64,000 nt of DNA from Candidatus Omnitrophota bacterium (GCA_018812925.1 JAHJCU010000004.1:186001-250000), one strand, 5' to 3'; positions 26,638-36,350 are shown, counted from the first letter of the stretch. Notes: generated by a model not told the origin, from the sequence alone. Program-made: numbers and translations.

Positions 26638-28152
26638 CTATTTAATGTAATAACCGCACACCTGCCACGAACCGTTTTCGTTCAGCATGAGCATCGTCAC
26701 TTCAATAACATTAGCTTTATTTTCAAATGATGTATCGAATTCTATAATTATATATTCGCCATAAAACATATCTTTTAAGAACTCGTATTCCTTCGATTTA
26801 ATTTTTCTTGAAATCACTTTGCCAAGTAAAGCTCTTTCTTTCAGCAAAGATTTATTCCACTGCTCTTTATCGATGGCTGCCTTAAAATATTCCGCTGTTT
26901 TCTCCCAACTTTCAGGGTAATCACCATTGTCAATCAACTTCAGCCATTCTAAAGCGACTTGAGATGCGAGCTCTTCAGGACTAAATTCACCTGACCGTTT
27001 TCCCACATCAGAAATAACTCGAGGTTTGCGTTTTTCTTTAACCGGCTCGGTAAGTTCCACGTTTGCATATTTGGAAATGTACGGTTTAAAATCAATTGGC
27101 TGATTAATAATAATATTTCTGTGAATTTCCGTAATGACCGTTTCCATCGTTGATAAAAGTTTGCACTGTGCTTTATATTCTTCCTGGTATTGGCGAATAG
27201 TTTCATTGGTTACAGGCCGTCCCCGATACTCCATTTGCTGTATTGCATTATCTTGCGATATTTCCAATGGGATTTGTTCAAATCTTAAAACCTGCTGTCT
27301 TTTCTTTATTAAAAAAGACTTTTGGGATATCCAGTATTTCATATCCGAATTAGTAATAACATAACATTCATCTGAATCAATGATTTCGTCATCTTCTCGC
27401 TTAACACCCTTAGATAAATCGAGGAGATCAGACCCAATGGGAACAAACAAAAATGGTATAATAGTACCTGCACCATTAAAATAATCCCTCGCTGATGCCA
27501 ATGCTGCAAGTTGGTTATGAGAAAGAACTTTCCACTTGTCAAAATATACAAAATTCTGTTTGCCTTCAGACCAAACCGCACCAGCCAAACTTACTCCATC
27601 GCCTCCTTGCTTCTTCCATTCAATATAGTAATCCGGACGAGCCAGCTTCACACTAAATGTACCATTTAAACTATAACGGTTTATCGAATCATCAAAATCC
27701 TTTTTGTTTATTCCTGCTTTTTTAAAATCTTCCTCTGTCGTTTCGGATAATCTATTAACGGATAATGAAGCTTCTCCCTGCGATGAATATGAATCGAGAC
27801 CGACATACAACGATTTCACTTTTTCTACAATTTCAACTGCATTCGGTTCAGCCGTCTTAACAGTGAGTTTATCTGCTCTTGTTGTCGGTAGCAAAACCAC
27901 AGCGAAAATCAAAATCGTAAATAAGCCCGTAATCCCTAATTTTGCACTTTTTGGTATGGACATATTTAGCATTCTCTCAACTATGTTTTGATTGCCTGAT
28001 AACTGCCTGACATCTTCTTTTTTGAAAACATAAACTCTTTCTAAAATTGAATCTGGAAATTCTTGAAGGCTACATTCGCCTTTCAAAACTTGGGCAAAGA
28101 GACCTTTTATACTAAGTTTTCCTTCTGCGGGTTTGTAGAATTTTTCTGTCAT
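26638..28152 (-). CDS. Membrane protein with LolA-like middle part and DUF4019-like C-terminus
   Basis: The 504-residue protein has a short cytoplasmic N-terminal part (about 70 residues), one membrane helix (LGITGLFTILIFAVVLLP, about 73-92) and a large exported region. Residues 105-290 resemble outer-membrane lipoprotein-sorting-type domains (SYSSQGEASLSV...DYYIEWKKQGGDG...YWISQKSFLIKK). The last 110 residues (ASQVALEWLKLIDNGDYPESW...) look like DUF4019. A cytoplasmic head with a single helix recalls anti-sigma or sensor proteins, but no sigma factor is adjacent. It lies between two copies of a HAD 3' end and may be acquired. Confidence 0.65.
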   Translation of the reverse strand: MTEKFYKPAEGKLSIKGLFAQVLKGECSLQEFPDSILERVYVFKKEDVRQLSGNQNIVERMLNMSIPKSAKLGITGLFTILIFAVVLLPTTRADKLTVKTAEPNAVEIVEKVKSLYVGLDSYSSQGEASLSVNRLSETTEEDFKKAGINKKDFDDSINRYSLNGTFSVKLARPDYYIEWKKQGGDGVSLAGAVWSEGKQNFVYFDKWKVLSHNQLAALASARDYFNGAGTIIPFLFVPIGSDLLDLSKGVKREDDEIIDSDECYVITNSDMKYWISQKSFLIKKRQQVLRFEQIPLEISQDNAIQQMEYRGRPVTNETIRQYQEEYKAQCKLLSTMETVITEIHRNIIINQPIDFKPYISKYANVELTEPVKEKRKPRVISDVGKRSGEFSPEELASQVALEWLKLIDNGDYPESWEKTAEYFKAAIDKEQWNKSLLKERALLGKVISRKIKSKEYEFLKDMFYGEYIIIEFDTSFENKANVIEVTMLMLNENGSWQVCGYYIK

Positions 28153-28221
28153 AAGAAAAAGTTGAAATTTTTATTTTTTTCTATTATATTCCTCCAAGAA
28201 AGGATTGGCAATTAGTTTTAA

Positions 28222-28298
28222 AAAGGCACAGAGATACTAAGCAAACGAGTAAGCAGATAAACGAGTAAAGGTCATACATAAGTGGGGGTCAGGTCTTG
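28222..28298. repeat. Word repeat and REP-like repeat copy 2
   Basis: Short repeated words (GCAAACGAGTAAGCAGATAA then ACGAGTAAAGG) are followed by GGGGGTCAGGTCTTG (28284-28298), the second copy of the REP-like sequence seen at 14.25 kb. They fill the gap between the DUF4019-like gene and the HAD gene. No gene is visible in 28153-28418. Confidence 0.45.
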
Positions 28299-28418
28299 TC
28301 CCAAATACTTTCGGGGCGGACAAGCTGTGAACCCTAAACTTTCTTAGAGCTAGTGGTTCCCTATTTTATATGATAAGCGATATTATGTTTTTACAACTTA
28401 GAACTTATTCCTCACTAC

Positions 28419-29075
28419 TTAAAGCTGATTTTTAAAATCCCTTATAGACAGTTCTTTCAGATTTTCCACCACAAAATCGGCTTGCTGGAGTTTGTCTTTG
28501 GTAAAAGTGTTTGCAACTCCAACAACAATAAATCCTCCCTTTTTACCCGCTTGGATACCGGCGGGAGAATCTTCTATTACGAGAGCTTCTTGAGGTAAAA
28601 CATCGAGTTTTTTTGCGGTCAATAAGAATATTTCAGGGTCGGGCTTTACATTCCTACATTCTTCGGCGGTAGTAATTGCGTCAAAATCCCCTATATCTAT
28701 ACCTGCCCCTTTTAAAGTTATCCCTAAAATCGACCTATGAGAAGATGTTGCGATTGCGGTTTTTAATCCTAATCTTTTCGCTTCTTTTATGAGTGCAACA
28801 GCTCCCGGGAAAGGTTTTATACCGCCGGCAATGGCAATCTTAGAGAAATTGTCCTCTCTTTTTTTCAATGCTTTTTCCATATCAAAGGTTACTTTGTATT
28901 TTTCGGAAACTCCCGTAATGTATTTTTTTGCTCCCGTGCCCACAAACGGCAGGAAATCTTCTTTTTTTACTTTCGCGCCGTAGAGTTCGTCGAACATATC
29001 AACCGTGGCTTGAGCAACGGCGTCTTCCGTATCGACTATCACCCCGTCCATATCAAAAATAACCGCTTTTATCAT
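28419..29075 (-). CDS. HAD family hydrolase, beta-phosphoglucomutase-like
   Basis: A 218-residue haloacid dehalogenase phosphatase with motif I FDMDGVIVDTE (nucleophile Asp and acid/base Asp), a helical cap, motif II TAIATSSH, motif III Lys in RNVKPDPEIF and motif IV VIEDSPAGIQAG. Likely a sugar phosphatase or phosphoglucomutase; the substrate is not predictable. The start overlaps the stop of the TPR gene upstream by four bases. A truncated duplicate of its 3' end lies at 26.5 kb. Confidence 0.92.
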   Translation of the reverse strand: MIKAVIFDMDGVIVDTEDAVAQATVDMFDELYGAKVKKEDFLPFVGTGAKKYITGVSEKYKVTFDMEKALKKREDNFSKIAIAGGIKPFPGAVALIKEAKRLGLKTAIATSSHRSILGITLKGAGIDIGDFDAITTAEECRNVKPDPEIFLLTAKKLDVLPQEALVIEDSPAGIQAGKKGGFIVVGVANTFTKDKLQQADFVVENLKELSIRDFKNQL

Positions 29076-30781
29076 TTCTCTTTCAACTCATTTTCTAATA
29101 CTTCCAGTTTCTTTTTTACTTCTTCTCTTTTCTGGTCAAGCGAAATAGATATTTCCCACTGTTCTTTGGCTTGTTCAAGATTTCCTTTTTTGTAGTATGC
29201 GTCTCCGAGGTGTTCTCTTATTATGGAATCATCTGTATTATATTTTTGCAAAAGTTCAATGGCTCTACTAAGTTCAAAAAGTGCTTTATCAATAAGCCCT
29301 TTCTGATAATAAACCCACCCCAGAGAATCGACGAAATAGCCATTGTCAGGTTCTATTTTTAATGCTTTCTCTATTAGAAAAGTAGCTTCGTTAAGGTTTG
29401 TGCCTTTTTCAGCAAACATATAACCCAGATAGTTTAACGCTTCGGCGTTTTCGGGGTTCATTTTTATTGTTTTCCTTAAATAATAAACTGCTTTAAACCA
29501 ATTTTTGTTTTGCTCGTAAGAAGCCGCAAGCTGAAATGCAATGAAGTCGTCATCAGGATTAAATTCGTGCGCTTTTCTTAAATAATTTATTGCTTCGTTA
29601 TAATTTTTAAATTGCAAATGGACTATTCCAAATAACAGATTTGTCCTGTCTTTGGCAAGCAAAGATTTTTCTAAAGCATCATTTAACAAAGCCAGCGCCT
29701 CATCTTTTTTCTCTTGCTCACCATATACGTGAATGAGGAGAAAATAAGAAACATAAGAATTCGGCATAAGTTGAATGGATTTTTTTAAATTTTCTTCCGC
29801 TTCATCCATACTGTTAAGTTGTACTAATAACGTTCCCAAAAGATAATAGATGCTGGCATCTTTAATAGGATAATCTTGCAAAACTTTTAGCCCCTTTGAG
29901 TACTCTCCTTTCCTATAATACAGTTGGGCTAAATTCGTCGCGCTTACATAATCGCTGTTATTTATTTGCAGAGCTTTCTCGTATATAAAAATCGCCTCAT
30001 TCACATTGTCCAAACGGCTATATATTTCGCCCAACTTATAATGAAGAACAGGGGAAAAAGGCGCAAGCTCAAAGGCTTTCTTGTACTCTTTTAAAGCTTC
30101 TTCAAGTTGTTCGTCTGCTTCGTAAAAAGTTCCAAGCGCCGCGTATAACTCCACGTCATCAGGATAAAGAACCTGCGCTTGCTTTAAATACCCTAAACCC
30201 TCCGCAAAATTTTCAACTCTCGCATATTCCATCCCGATTAAAAGATAAATTCTTTTCAGGTCCTCGGTCCCTTCGCTGTCTATAAGCTCTATCATTTTTT
30301 GGGCATATTTTTCGGCTGTTTCCCACTTCTTATCGTTTAAAAAAAGCGTAAAAAGTAAATAATTGACTTTTTGATTCTGCGGATTTCTTTTTAAAATCCT
30401 CTCTGCAATCTTAAAAGCATTTTTGTTTTTGCCTTCGCTTTTATATATTTGCGCCAGAATCAATTCCAAATCTTCTTCACCCGGGAACCGTTTTAAAGTT
30501 TCTTCCAATAAATCCCTTGCCAATTTGATTTTATTGTGGCTGATAAATAGAGTTATCAACTCTTTTCGCAAATAAAACGAGGAAGGGTCGCACTGGATAG
30601 CTTTTTCGTATTCCTGGATAACTTTTTCGCTATCACCTTTTACTCTTTCCAGTTGAGCATTTAAGAAATGGGCGTAAGCGCAAGAAGTTCCTTTTGAAGC
30701 AGAATAGCTATACTGCGGAACAATGATATTACCCAGAAGAAAAATGAACAAAAAAACAAAGAATTGGATTATTTTATTCAT
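29072..30781 (-). CDS. Exported TPR-repeat protein
   Basis: The 569-residue protein has a signal peptide (MNKIIQFFVFLFIFLLGNII) and is otherwise a continuous row of tetratricopeptide repeats, for example NYLGYMFAEKGTNLNEATFL and DSLGWVYYQKGLIDKALFEL. TPR solenoids bind proteins; an envelope role such as assembly or scaffold is likely but not specific. The 'GYMFAEKG...DSLGWVYYQKG' pair is common in TPR proteins of deltaproteobacteria and candidate phyla. Translationally coupled to the HAD gene. Confidence 0.88.
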   Translation of the reverse strand: MNKIIQFFVFLFIFLLGNIIVPQYSYSASKGTSCAYAHFLNAQLERVKGDSEKVIQEYEKAIQCDPSSFYLRKELITLFISHNKIKLARDLLEETLKRFPGEEDLELILAQIYKSEGKNKNAFKIAERILKRNPQNQKVNYLLFTLFLNDKKWETAEKYAQKMIELIDSEGTEDLKRIYLLIGMEYARVENFAEGLGYLKQAQVLYPDDVELYAALGTFYEADEQLEEALKEYKKAFELAPFSPVLHYKLGEIYSRLDNVNEAIFIYEKALQINNSDYVSATNLAQLYYRKGEYSKGLKVLQDYPIKDASIYYLLGTLLVQLNSMDEAEENLKKSIQLMPNSYVSYFLLIHVYGEQEKKDEALALLNDALEKSLLAKDRTNLLFGIVHLQFKNYNEAINYLRKAHEFNPDDDFIAFQLAASYEQNKNWFKAVYYLRKTIKMNPENAEALNYLGYMFAEKGTNLNEATFLIEKALKIEPDNGYFVDSLGWVYYQKGLIDKALFELSRAIELLQKYNTDDSIIREHLGDAYYKKGNLEQAKEQWEISISLDQKREEVKKKLEVLENELKEK

Positions 30782-30879
30782 AGCGCGGATTATACAAGAA
30801 ACGGAAAGTTGCTTAAATGTTCACCCCGTTAGAGATTAATTTCCCAGTGCTAAAGTACGGAAGTCCCTTATCGGATCAA

Positions 30880-30966
30880 CCCCGCGACGTAAAACATAGG
30901 GAAAATTTCTCCCGAGGAATTCGAAAAATTCCAGAGGGTTCGATATTTTCCCTATACTCTGCGGGG
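30880..30966. repeat. Three-hairpin repeat, reduced copy A3 with long outer arms
   Basis: Only one core hairpin is present (30911-30938, CCCGAGGAATT.../...AATTCCAGAGGG), but it is enclosed by an 11-bp perfect stem ATAGGGAAAAT (30896-30906) / ATTTTCCCTAT (30945-30955) and an outermost CCCCGC/GCGGGG pair. A copy of the GTTxACCCCGTTA repeat lies just upstream (30819-30837). Together these fill 30782-30966, where no gene is seen. Confidence 0.7.
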
Positions 30967-30989
30967 TAATCGGAACTATGTTCCGATTA
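30967..30989. repeat. 23-bp palindrome at the end of hisG
   Basis: Arms TAATCGGAAC and GTTCCGATTA around TAT (+ strand). The hisG stop codon TAA is the first three bases of the palindrome on the minus strand. Nearly the same sequence forms the end of birA at 24860-24882. It could act as a transcription-end hairpin, but no T-run follows. Confidence 0.75.
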
Positions 30990-31868
30990 AGGAACAACTT
31001 TATTCAACGGATATTCTATAATATCGGAAGCGCCTGTTTTTTTAAGTAGGGGAATAAGGTCTCTTACCTTCTTCTCCTCTATTATTACCTCAATAGCCCA
31101 GCCTTTGCCATCGGCAAGTTGAGAAACAGTAGGATTGATTCCCATTTCTAAGAAAAAATCTGTAAGTGGAAGATAGTTCTCCTTCCCCTGCAGCATAAAA
31201 TTCATTTTCAGCCCTACTTTTCCCTCAGCGTTTAACGCGCCGTTAAGCAGTAAAGCAATGTTGTTTAGTTTTGCTTTCTTCCACCCATCTGCATAGGATT
31301 TCTTGTTTGCAATAAGTCTAGTAGTAGATTCCATAATGGTATCTACTATTCTTAAGTTACTGGCTCGCAGTGAAGCTCCTGTTTCCGTCAACTCAACAAT
31401 AGCATCAGCCAAATAAGGAGGTTTTACTTCGGTTGCGCCCCACGAAAATTCAACTATAGCGTTGACTTTATTTTTTTTAAGATATTCCTTCGTAACTTCC
31501 ACAAGCTCGGTAGCTATTCGCTTGCCTTGTAAATCTTTGACACTCTTAATTTTTGAATTATTGGGAACAGCAAGCACCCACTTAACGGGCTTCATTCCCT
31601 CTTTGGCATATATAAGCTCACAAACCTCAGTCACTTCTGCTTTGTTTTCTTTTACCCAATCCATACCCGTAAGTCCGGCATCTATAACACCGCTGGCAAC
31701 ATATTTAGGGATTTCCTGGGCTCTTATAAGCATCGGCTCAATATCTTCATCGTCTATAGTAGGGAAATAAGAACGCCTGCCTACTATCATATTAAAGCCT
31801 GCCTTTGCAAAAAGCCTCAAGGTTGATTCCTGTAAACTACCTTTTGGTATTCCAAGTTTTAATTTCAT
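30987..31868 (-). CDS. hisG: ATP phosphoribosyltransferase, long form
   Basis: HisG catalyses the first step of histidine synthesis, joining ATP and PRPP. The 293-residue length is the long form with a C-terminal ACT-like regulatory domain (last 75 residues, [22 protein letters not shown]), so no HisZ partner is needed and histidine feedback is expected. Core motifs are [28 protein letters not shown] and the PRPP-binding [21 protein letters not shown]. No other his genes are in the window. CAGGAG lies before the ATG. Confidence 0.96.
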   Translation of the reverse strand: MKLKLGIPKGSLQESTLRLFAKAGFNMIVGRRSYFPTIDDEDIEPMLIRAQEIPKYVASGVIDAGLTGMDWVKENKAEVTEVCELIYAKEGMKPVKWVLAVPNNSKIKSVKDLQGKRIATELVEVTKEYLKKNKVNAIVEFSWGATEVKPPYLADAIVELTETGASLRASNLRIVDTIMESTTRLIANKKSYADGWKKAKLNNIALLLNGALNAEGKVGLKMNFMLQGKENYLPLTDFFLEMGINPTVSQLADGKGWAIEVIIEEKKVRDLIPLLKKTGASDIIEYPLNKVVP

Positions 31869-31889
31869 GTAATCTCCTGTTGCATTAAA

Positions 31890-32064
31890 GATTTAAGATT
31901 TTTCAACAACTAATCTTCAATTTTGCCCCGAGGAATCTGAAAGATTCCCGGGACTAAAGTCCTTGAGATTGCTTTGCAATCTCTAAGGGCAATTTCTAGG
32001 GGAATCTTTAATAAACTGTGATTATTTTACCATAAACCATAAATTATGAACTATGGACCTAAGT
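31890..32064. repeat. Three-hairpin repeat copy A4 with flanking word arms
   Basis: The core (31926-31989) is in the opposite orientation to copy A1: GGAATCT/AGATTCC, GGACTAAAGTCC and GAGATTGC/GCAATCTC, closed by GCCCC/AAGGGC. To the left lie AGATTTAAGATTTTTC-type words, to the right CCATAAACCATAAATTATG with its complement CTATGG. The whole hisG-dehydrogenase gap is made of this composite. Confidence 0.75.
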
Positions 32065-32066
32065 AT

Positions 32067-33089
32067 CTATGGTATAACAGCGATTTTTATGCCTTCACCT
32101 TTTATTATTTTTTCAAACGCATCTAAGACTTTATCCAACGGAATTTTATCCGTAATTAAACGCGATAAGTTTAGTTTTTTTCTTATAATTAAATCATACG
32201 CTTTTTTCACATGCGCAGGAGTATGATGAAAAACGCCTTTCATCGTAATTTGGGAATAATGCACAAGTTCGGTGTCTAATTCTATTTTCTCGACTTGTTT
32301 GCAACCTCCAAAAAATAGAACCCTACCGCCTCCTCTTACCATTTTTATACTATCTTCCCACGCTTTGGCAATACCTGTTGCTTCTATCGCTATATCCGCG
32401 CCTTTATCAAAAAATCTTTTAACCTCTACTATAAAATCATCGTTTTCTTTAATCAAAAATCCCTTATCGCATCCCAAAGTTTCGGCTACTTTCAACCTTT
32501 GCTCGTTTTTTTCCATCACTACGACATTTACCTCTATACTTTTTAAAACAATAAGAAAAATAAGTCCGATGGGACCTGCTCCGCTTATAACTACTTTGTC
32601 GCCTTTTTTTACGCCTATTTCTTCAACTCCGTGAACAACACAAGAAAGCGGTTCCAGAAATGCTGCTTCTTCGTATATGATATCCGCAGGAATTTGGAAC
32701 ATATTCGTTTCTACAATTGCTTCGGGAACTTTTATGTATTCCGCATAAGCTCCGTTCAAAAAAGTTAGGTGTTCGCATAAAGAGAATTGATTTATTTTGC
32801 AGTAATAACATTTAAAACAAGGGGCAGAATTTGCCGCAACAACTCTATCGCCTTTTTTAAAATTCTTTATGTGGCTGCCTACTTCTTCTACGATACCCGC
32901 CCATTCGTGCCCAAATACGGAAGGAACACTTAACATTTTAGAATGTCCACCTCTTTGATATACTTTGGCATCGGTCCCGCAGGTTAGGGCAACTTTAATT
33001 TTTACCAGAACTTCCCTATCGCTTATGGAAGGTTTTTCTACGTCTTCCAACCTTATATCTTTTACACCGCAAAGAACTGCCGCTTTCAT
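32067..33089 (-). CDS. Zinc-dependent alcohol dehydrogenase family protein
   Basis: The 340-residue medium-chain dehydrogenase has the catalytic zinc ligands (CGTDAKVY, GHEWAGIV), the four-Cys structural zinc loop (CFKCYYCKINQFSLC) and a Rossmann fold (GAGPIGLIFLIVL). It is closest in pattern to threonine/sorbitol dehydrogenase-like members. The substrate is a polyol, sugar or amino alcohol; it cannot be fixed. Its ATG overlaps the fmt stop by four bases, so it is coexpressed with fmt, an unusual pairing. Confidence 0.92.
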   Translation of the reverse strand: MKAAVLCGVKDIRLEDVEKPSISDREVLVKIKVALTCGTDAKVYQRGGHSKMLSVPSVFGHEWAGIVEEVGSHIKNFKKGDRVVAANSAPCFKCYYCKINQFSLCEHLTFLNGAYAEYIKVPEAIVETNMFQIPADIIYEEAAFLEPLSCVVHGVEEIGVKKGDKVVISGAGPIGLIFLIVLKSIEVNVVVMEKNEQRLKVAETLGCDKGFLIKENDDFIVEVKRFFDKGADIAIEATGIAKAWEDSIKMVRGGGRVLFFGGCKQVEKIELDTELVHYSQITMKGVFHHTPAHVKKAYDLIIRKKLNLSRLITDKIPLDKVLDAFEKIIKGEGIKIAVIP

Positions 33090-34024
33090 TCGGAAAACCT
33101 CATCCCTTTTTCTAATTTATGCCCTTGTAAAAAATCTTGTATGCTCATTTTCCTTTTGCCTTCAATCTGTACTTCTAAAAGACTTAAGTCTCCCTCGCCT
33201 GTTGCAACAACAAGATTGTTTTTATCAACTTCTATTATTTCCCCGGAATTTGTTTTTGCATCGCCAAGTTGAAGTATCTGTGCTTTATGTATTTTGAACA
33301 TTTTCCCGTTTAAATGTGTGTAAGCAGACGGCCATGGATTTAGCCCCCGGACAAGATTGAAAATTTCTTCGGCGCTTTTATCCCAATCTATCAATCCGTC
33401 TTCTTTTTTTAACAAAGGAGCATAAGTTACTTTGCTATCGTCTTGTCTGGTAGCAACCACTTTATTTTCTTTAATATTTTGCAAAGTGTAATACAATAGT
33501 TCCGCACCTTCTTTAGATAATTTTTCACGGAGCGTTCCTGCGGTATCTTCCGGCTTAATTTCTACTTTCTTCTGGGAAATTATATCTCCCGCATCCATCG
33601 CTTCATTCATATACATTGTCGTAACTCCCGTATGCGTATAGCCGCGAGTAATACTGTAAGTGATAGCTCCGGCGCCTCGCAACTGCGGCAAAAGCGATGA
33701 ATGCAAATTCACGCATCCTCGGGTAGGAATTTCTAATATTTTTTTAGGCAGAATTCCGCCATAAGCTACAACAACTATTAATTCTGGCGCAAGCGATTTT
33801 ATATAAGATATCGCTTCATCTTTGAGTTTTTCGGGCTGATAAACGTTAATACCAAGTTCTAAGGCAACAGTTTTTATTTCTAATGGAATAACCTTTAATC
33901 CCCTGCCTTTTTTTCTGTCAGGTTTGGTAACAACGCCGATAATACTGATATCCTGCTTCTTTTGTGACAATAACTTCAAGGAAGCAATAGCAAAATTATC
34001 GGAACCAAAAAATAGTATTTTCAT
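33086..34024 (-). CDS. fmt: Methionyl-tRNA formyltransferase
   Basis: Fmt formylates initiator Met-tRNA with 10-formyltetrahydrofolate. The 312 residues include FFGSDNFAIASLKLL, the catalytic region VNLHSSLLPQLRGAGAITYSI (family HxSLLPxxRG) and MDAGDIISQKKVEI, then the C-terminal OB-like domain. The usual partner def is not in the window, but the initiator tRNA gene lies at 42.2 kb. It is preceded by the glucosidase-like gene after 1 base, so four to five genes form one operon. Confidence 0.96.
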   Translation of the reverse strand: MKILFFGSDNFAIASLKLLSQKKQDISIIGVVTKPDRKKGRGLKVIPLEIKTVALELGINVYQPEKLKDEAISYIKSLAPELIVVVAYGGILPKKILEIPTRGCVNLHSSLLPQLRGAGAITYSITRGYTHTGVTTMYMNEAMDAGDIISQKKVEIKPEDTAGTLREKLSKEGAELLYYTLQNIKENKVVATRQDDSKVTYAPLLKKEDGLIDWDKSAEEIFNLVRGLNPWPSAYTHLNGKMFKIHKAQILQLGDAKTNSGEIIEVDKNNLVVATGEGDLSLLEVQIEGKRKMSIQDFLQGHKLEKGMRFSE

Positions 34025-34025
34025 A

Positions 34026-35192
34026 TTATCTGATTCCTTCTAAAAAGGGAGTCTTTTTTTGTTCTACACATTCGGCGGCATAAAGATACATAGCGGCAGA
34101 CCATGTTTGCCAATCCTGTCCCTGTGGTGTGCCATCTTGTGCACGATGCCACTCGTTAAATCCGAATTCCACTTTTGCTTCACGCGTCTGTTTAATGAGC
34201 TTTGCCAATGAGAGCAATTTCTTTCTTGCAAGTTTAAATCTTTTCGCAGAAACTAAAGCCGCAATATAAAACCCGCAAACAAAAGGCCAAATACCGCCAT
34301 TGTGATATTCTCCCGGCGAATTGTATTTTTTATAACGCGGCAGCCAGTCAGGATCTCCTTCCTTTATGTAAGGGAAAAAATTGGGTGGCAAATCAACAGC
34401 CAATTCTCCACGTTCTCTCATTGTTTTACATTCCGTCTCTATCCAAGTAATAAGTTTTTTTGTCCTGGAAGGTTTTGCAATTCCAGACAAAATTGCCAAA
34501 CTATTACCTAATAAATCAAACCGTTCGCTCCTATATGTCTTGTAGGACCATAGAGCATAATAGGGCTTAGATCTTAATACTAAACCTTCATGAACATGAC
34601 GATTTTGTCTATCGCCTTTTACGGTTAAACGAGTCATCTGCCCTTTAAAGAGTTCTGAGCGCTCATTTAATCCGAATAACCGAAGATAAATATACACAAG
34701 TGTATTTACAAATAATCCGTATCCCAAAACCCACTGTTCGTCACGCCAATCACTCGTGGGTAATTGCGAAACCATAATGCGATTAGTAGGGCTGCGATAT
34801 TGCATCCATGTAAGAGATTTTTGCACTGCATCCTCAAGAAAGTCAGGCTCATTCATAACTTTTCTCCAAAGACCGACACCGATTAGAAATAATGGTGTAC
34901 AATCACTTGAGCCCCTATCTTGAGAGTCATTAACCAAAGAAGAAATATGACCTAAATGAGACTGGTTTTTTGCTAATGTTTCCAGAACATGTTTCAATGA
35001 TTTAATTAATTCTTCATTCTTTGTCGTTAAAATCCCTAATGAGCTAATTAACAAATCTCGAGTGTATGGTTCAGGATAACCCCAGCCCGCCGTTCTCGGT
35101 AAACCGTGATAGGGACCGTGTTTATTATGCAATAATACTTCCAAAGCCGCATGCTTTGCTTTTTCTATAAACTTTTCATCTCTTTTTATCAT
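34026..35192 (-). CDS. Alpha/alpha-barrel glycoside hydrolase-like protein (glycogen-debranching / GH100-like)
   Basis: This 388-residue soluble protein has features of the six-hairpin glycosidase fold: an early YTRDLLISSLG acid motif, STHR-like SPGEYHNGGIWPFVCG region, and late EFGFNEWHRAQDGTPQGQ then QTWSAAMYLYA, which resembles the end of neutral invertases and amylo-1,6-glucosidases. Specificity is unknown. It lies directly downstream of a GT4 glycosyltransferase and a PIG-L deacetylase, so a role in making or breaking a small glycoside is plausible. Confidence 0.75.
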   Translation of the reverse strand: MIKRDEKFIEKAKHAALEVLLHNKHGPYHGLPRTAGWGYPEPYTRDLLISSLGILTTKNEELIKSLKHVLETLAKNQSHLGHISSLVNDSQDRGSSDCTPLFLIGVGLWRKVMNEPDFLEDAVQKSLTWMQYRSPTNRIMVSQLPTSDWRDEQWVLGYGLFVNTLVYIYLRLFGLNERSELFKGQMTRLTVKGDRQNRHVHEGLVLRSKPYYALWSYKTYRSERFDLLGNSLAILSGIAKPSRTKKLITWIETECKTMRERGELAVDLPPNFFPYIKEGDPDWLPRYKKYNSPGEYHNGGIWPFVCGFYIAALVSAKRFKLARKKLLSLAKLIKQTREAKVEFGFNEWHRAQDGTPQGQDWQTWSAAMYLYAAECVEQKKTPFLEGIR

Positions 35193-35193
35193 A

Positions 35194-36336
35194 CTATGAA
35201 ATTCCTAATCGTTTTGATATTATTTCAACAAATTTCTTAGCTATAATTCTATAATCGAAATTTTCGACAACTCGTTTTCTTCCTTCTTTCCCCATTTTTT
35301 CTCTTAAACTTGGATTCTCCATCAAATCCATTAGATAATTAGCAATATCGTGAACACTTGCTCTGTAATCTACTGTTCTCGGTTTCTTGAAAGTATGTCG
35401 GTGTCCTTCTTTATAACCGGAATCATCTCCAAGAATGGTTTCTCTGAGCCGAATTTCTTGAGCAACATCAGCTAAAAAAGCAGTTTTGCCGTGAACCAAT
35501 GTATCCAACATCCCCATTGCTTTTATGCCTATTACCGGTTTTCCGCATGCGTTCGCTTCTATTTGGATCATTCCAAAACCCTCTAAGCGGGATGGGGCGG
35601 CATAAATATCACATGCAGATAATAAATAGGGCATAAAATTTCTGGAAACTGTATTTGTGGTATAAATCACATTTTTATCTATTCCTAAATGTGTAGCTAA
35701 TTGTAAATCCGCCAAATTTTGTTGATGTGTGCGGGGTTGAGGCCAGACTTTACAAACATATTTCCAATCAGGAGACTTAGTATCATTTATTGCCAAAGCC
35801 TGCATAACTTCTTGGGCCCCTTTAGATGCGGCATCGCCGCCTACAGTTAAAATCATTATTTGGTCATCTGCTACGCCTAAAGCTTCACGAACAGCAGCAA
35901 CTTTGGGTTCCTTTTTGTCACGAGGCGAAAAAGCATCCGTATCGCATCCAACATGCAAAACTTCAATATTTTTACCGTTAAGACCATCGCGTATATATAT
36001 TTTTTTTACCCAATTTGAAGTAACGAGCACTAAAGGTAAACTGTCAAGTATCTCTCTATAGTTTGCCATATAACCGTCAGCTACAAACCAAGGTACCACA
36101 GTTACTCCATATCGTTGAGGGTGAAGAACTAAATGAGGTGTATGTCCCCAGTATCCGATACCTACAACAATATCCGGTTTAAACCAACGATAATACCATT
36201 CTTTTTCTTGAGCTGACTCAAAATTTACAGAATGAACATCAACTCCCATCTCTTCCAGTCCCCTGTGCAGCAAATATCCCTGTGTTGCAAGACCAGCAGG
36301 AGAAGGAGGATAATCATACAAAAGTAAAACTTTCAT
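35194..36336 (-). CDS. Glycosyltransferase family 4 protein
   Basis: A 380-residue GT-B retaining glycosyltransferase. The N-terminal domain begins VLLLYDYPPSPAGLATQGY, the donor domain contains ILTVGGDAASKG and the EGFGMIQIEANACGKPVIG motif (E-x7-E) that binds the nucleotide sugar. Lengths are normal. In an operon with a PIG-L deacetylase (15 bases upstream) and a glucosidase-like gene (1 base downstream). The pairing of GT4 and PIG-L recalls bacillithiol or mycothiol synthesis, but the motifs do not settle it. Confidence 0.9.
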   Translation of the reverse strand: MKVLLLYDYPPSPAGLATQGYLLHRGLEEMGVDVHSVNFESAQEKEWYYRWFKPDIVVGIGYWGHTPHLVLHPQRYGVTVVPWFVADGYMANYREILDSLPLVLVTSNWVKKIYIRDGLNGKNIEVLHVGCDTDAFSPRDKKEPKVAAVREALGVADDQIMILTVGGDAASKGAQEVMQALAINDTKSPDWKYVCKVWPQPRTHQQNLADLQLATHLGIDKNVIYTTNTVSRNFMPYLLSACDIYAAPSRLEGFGMIQIEANACGKPVIGIKAMGMLDTLVHGKTAFLADVAQEIRLRETILGDDSGYKEGHRHTFKKPRTVDYRASVHDIANYLMDLMENPSLREKMGKEGRKRVVENFDYRIIAKKFVEIISKRLGIS

Positions 36337-36350
36337 TTAAGCTCTCCTTT

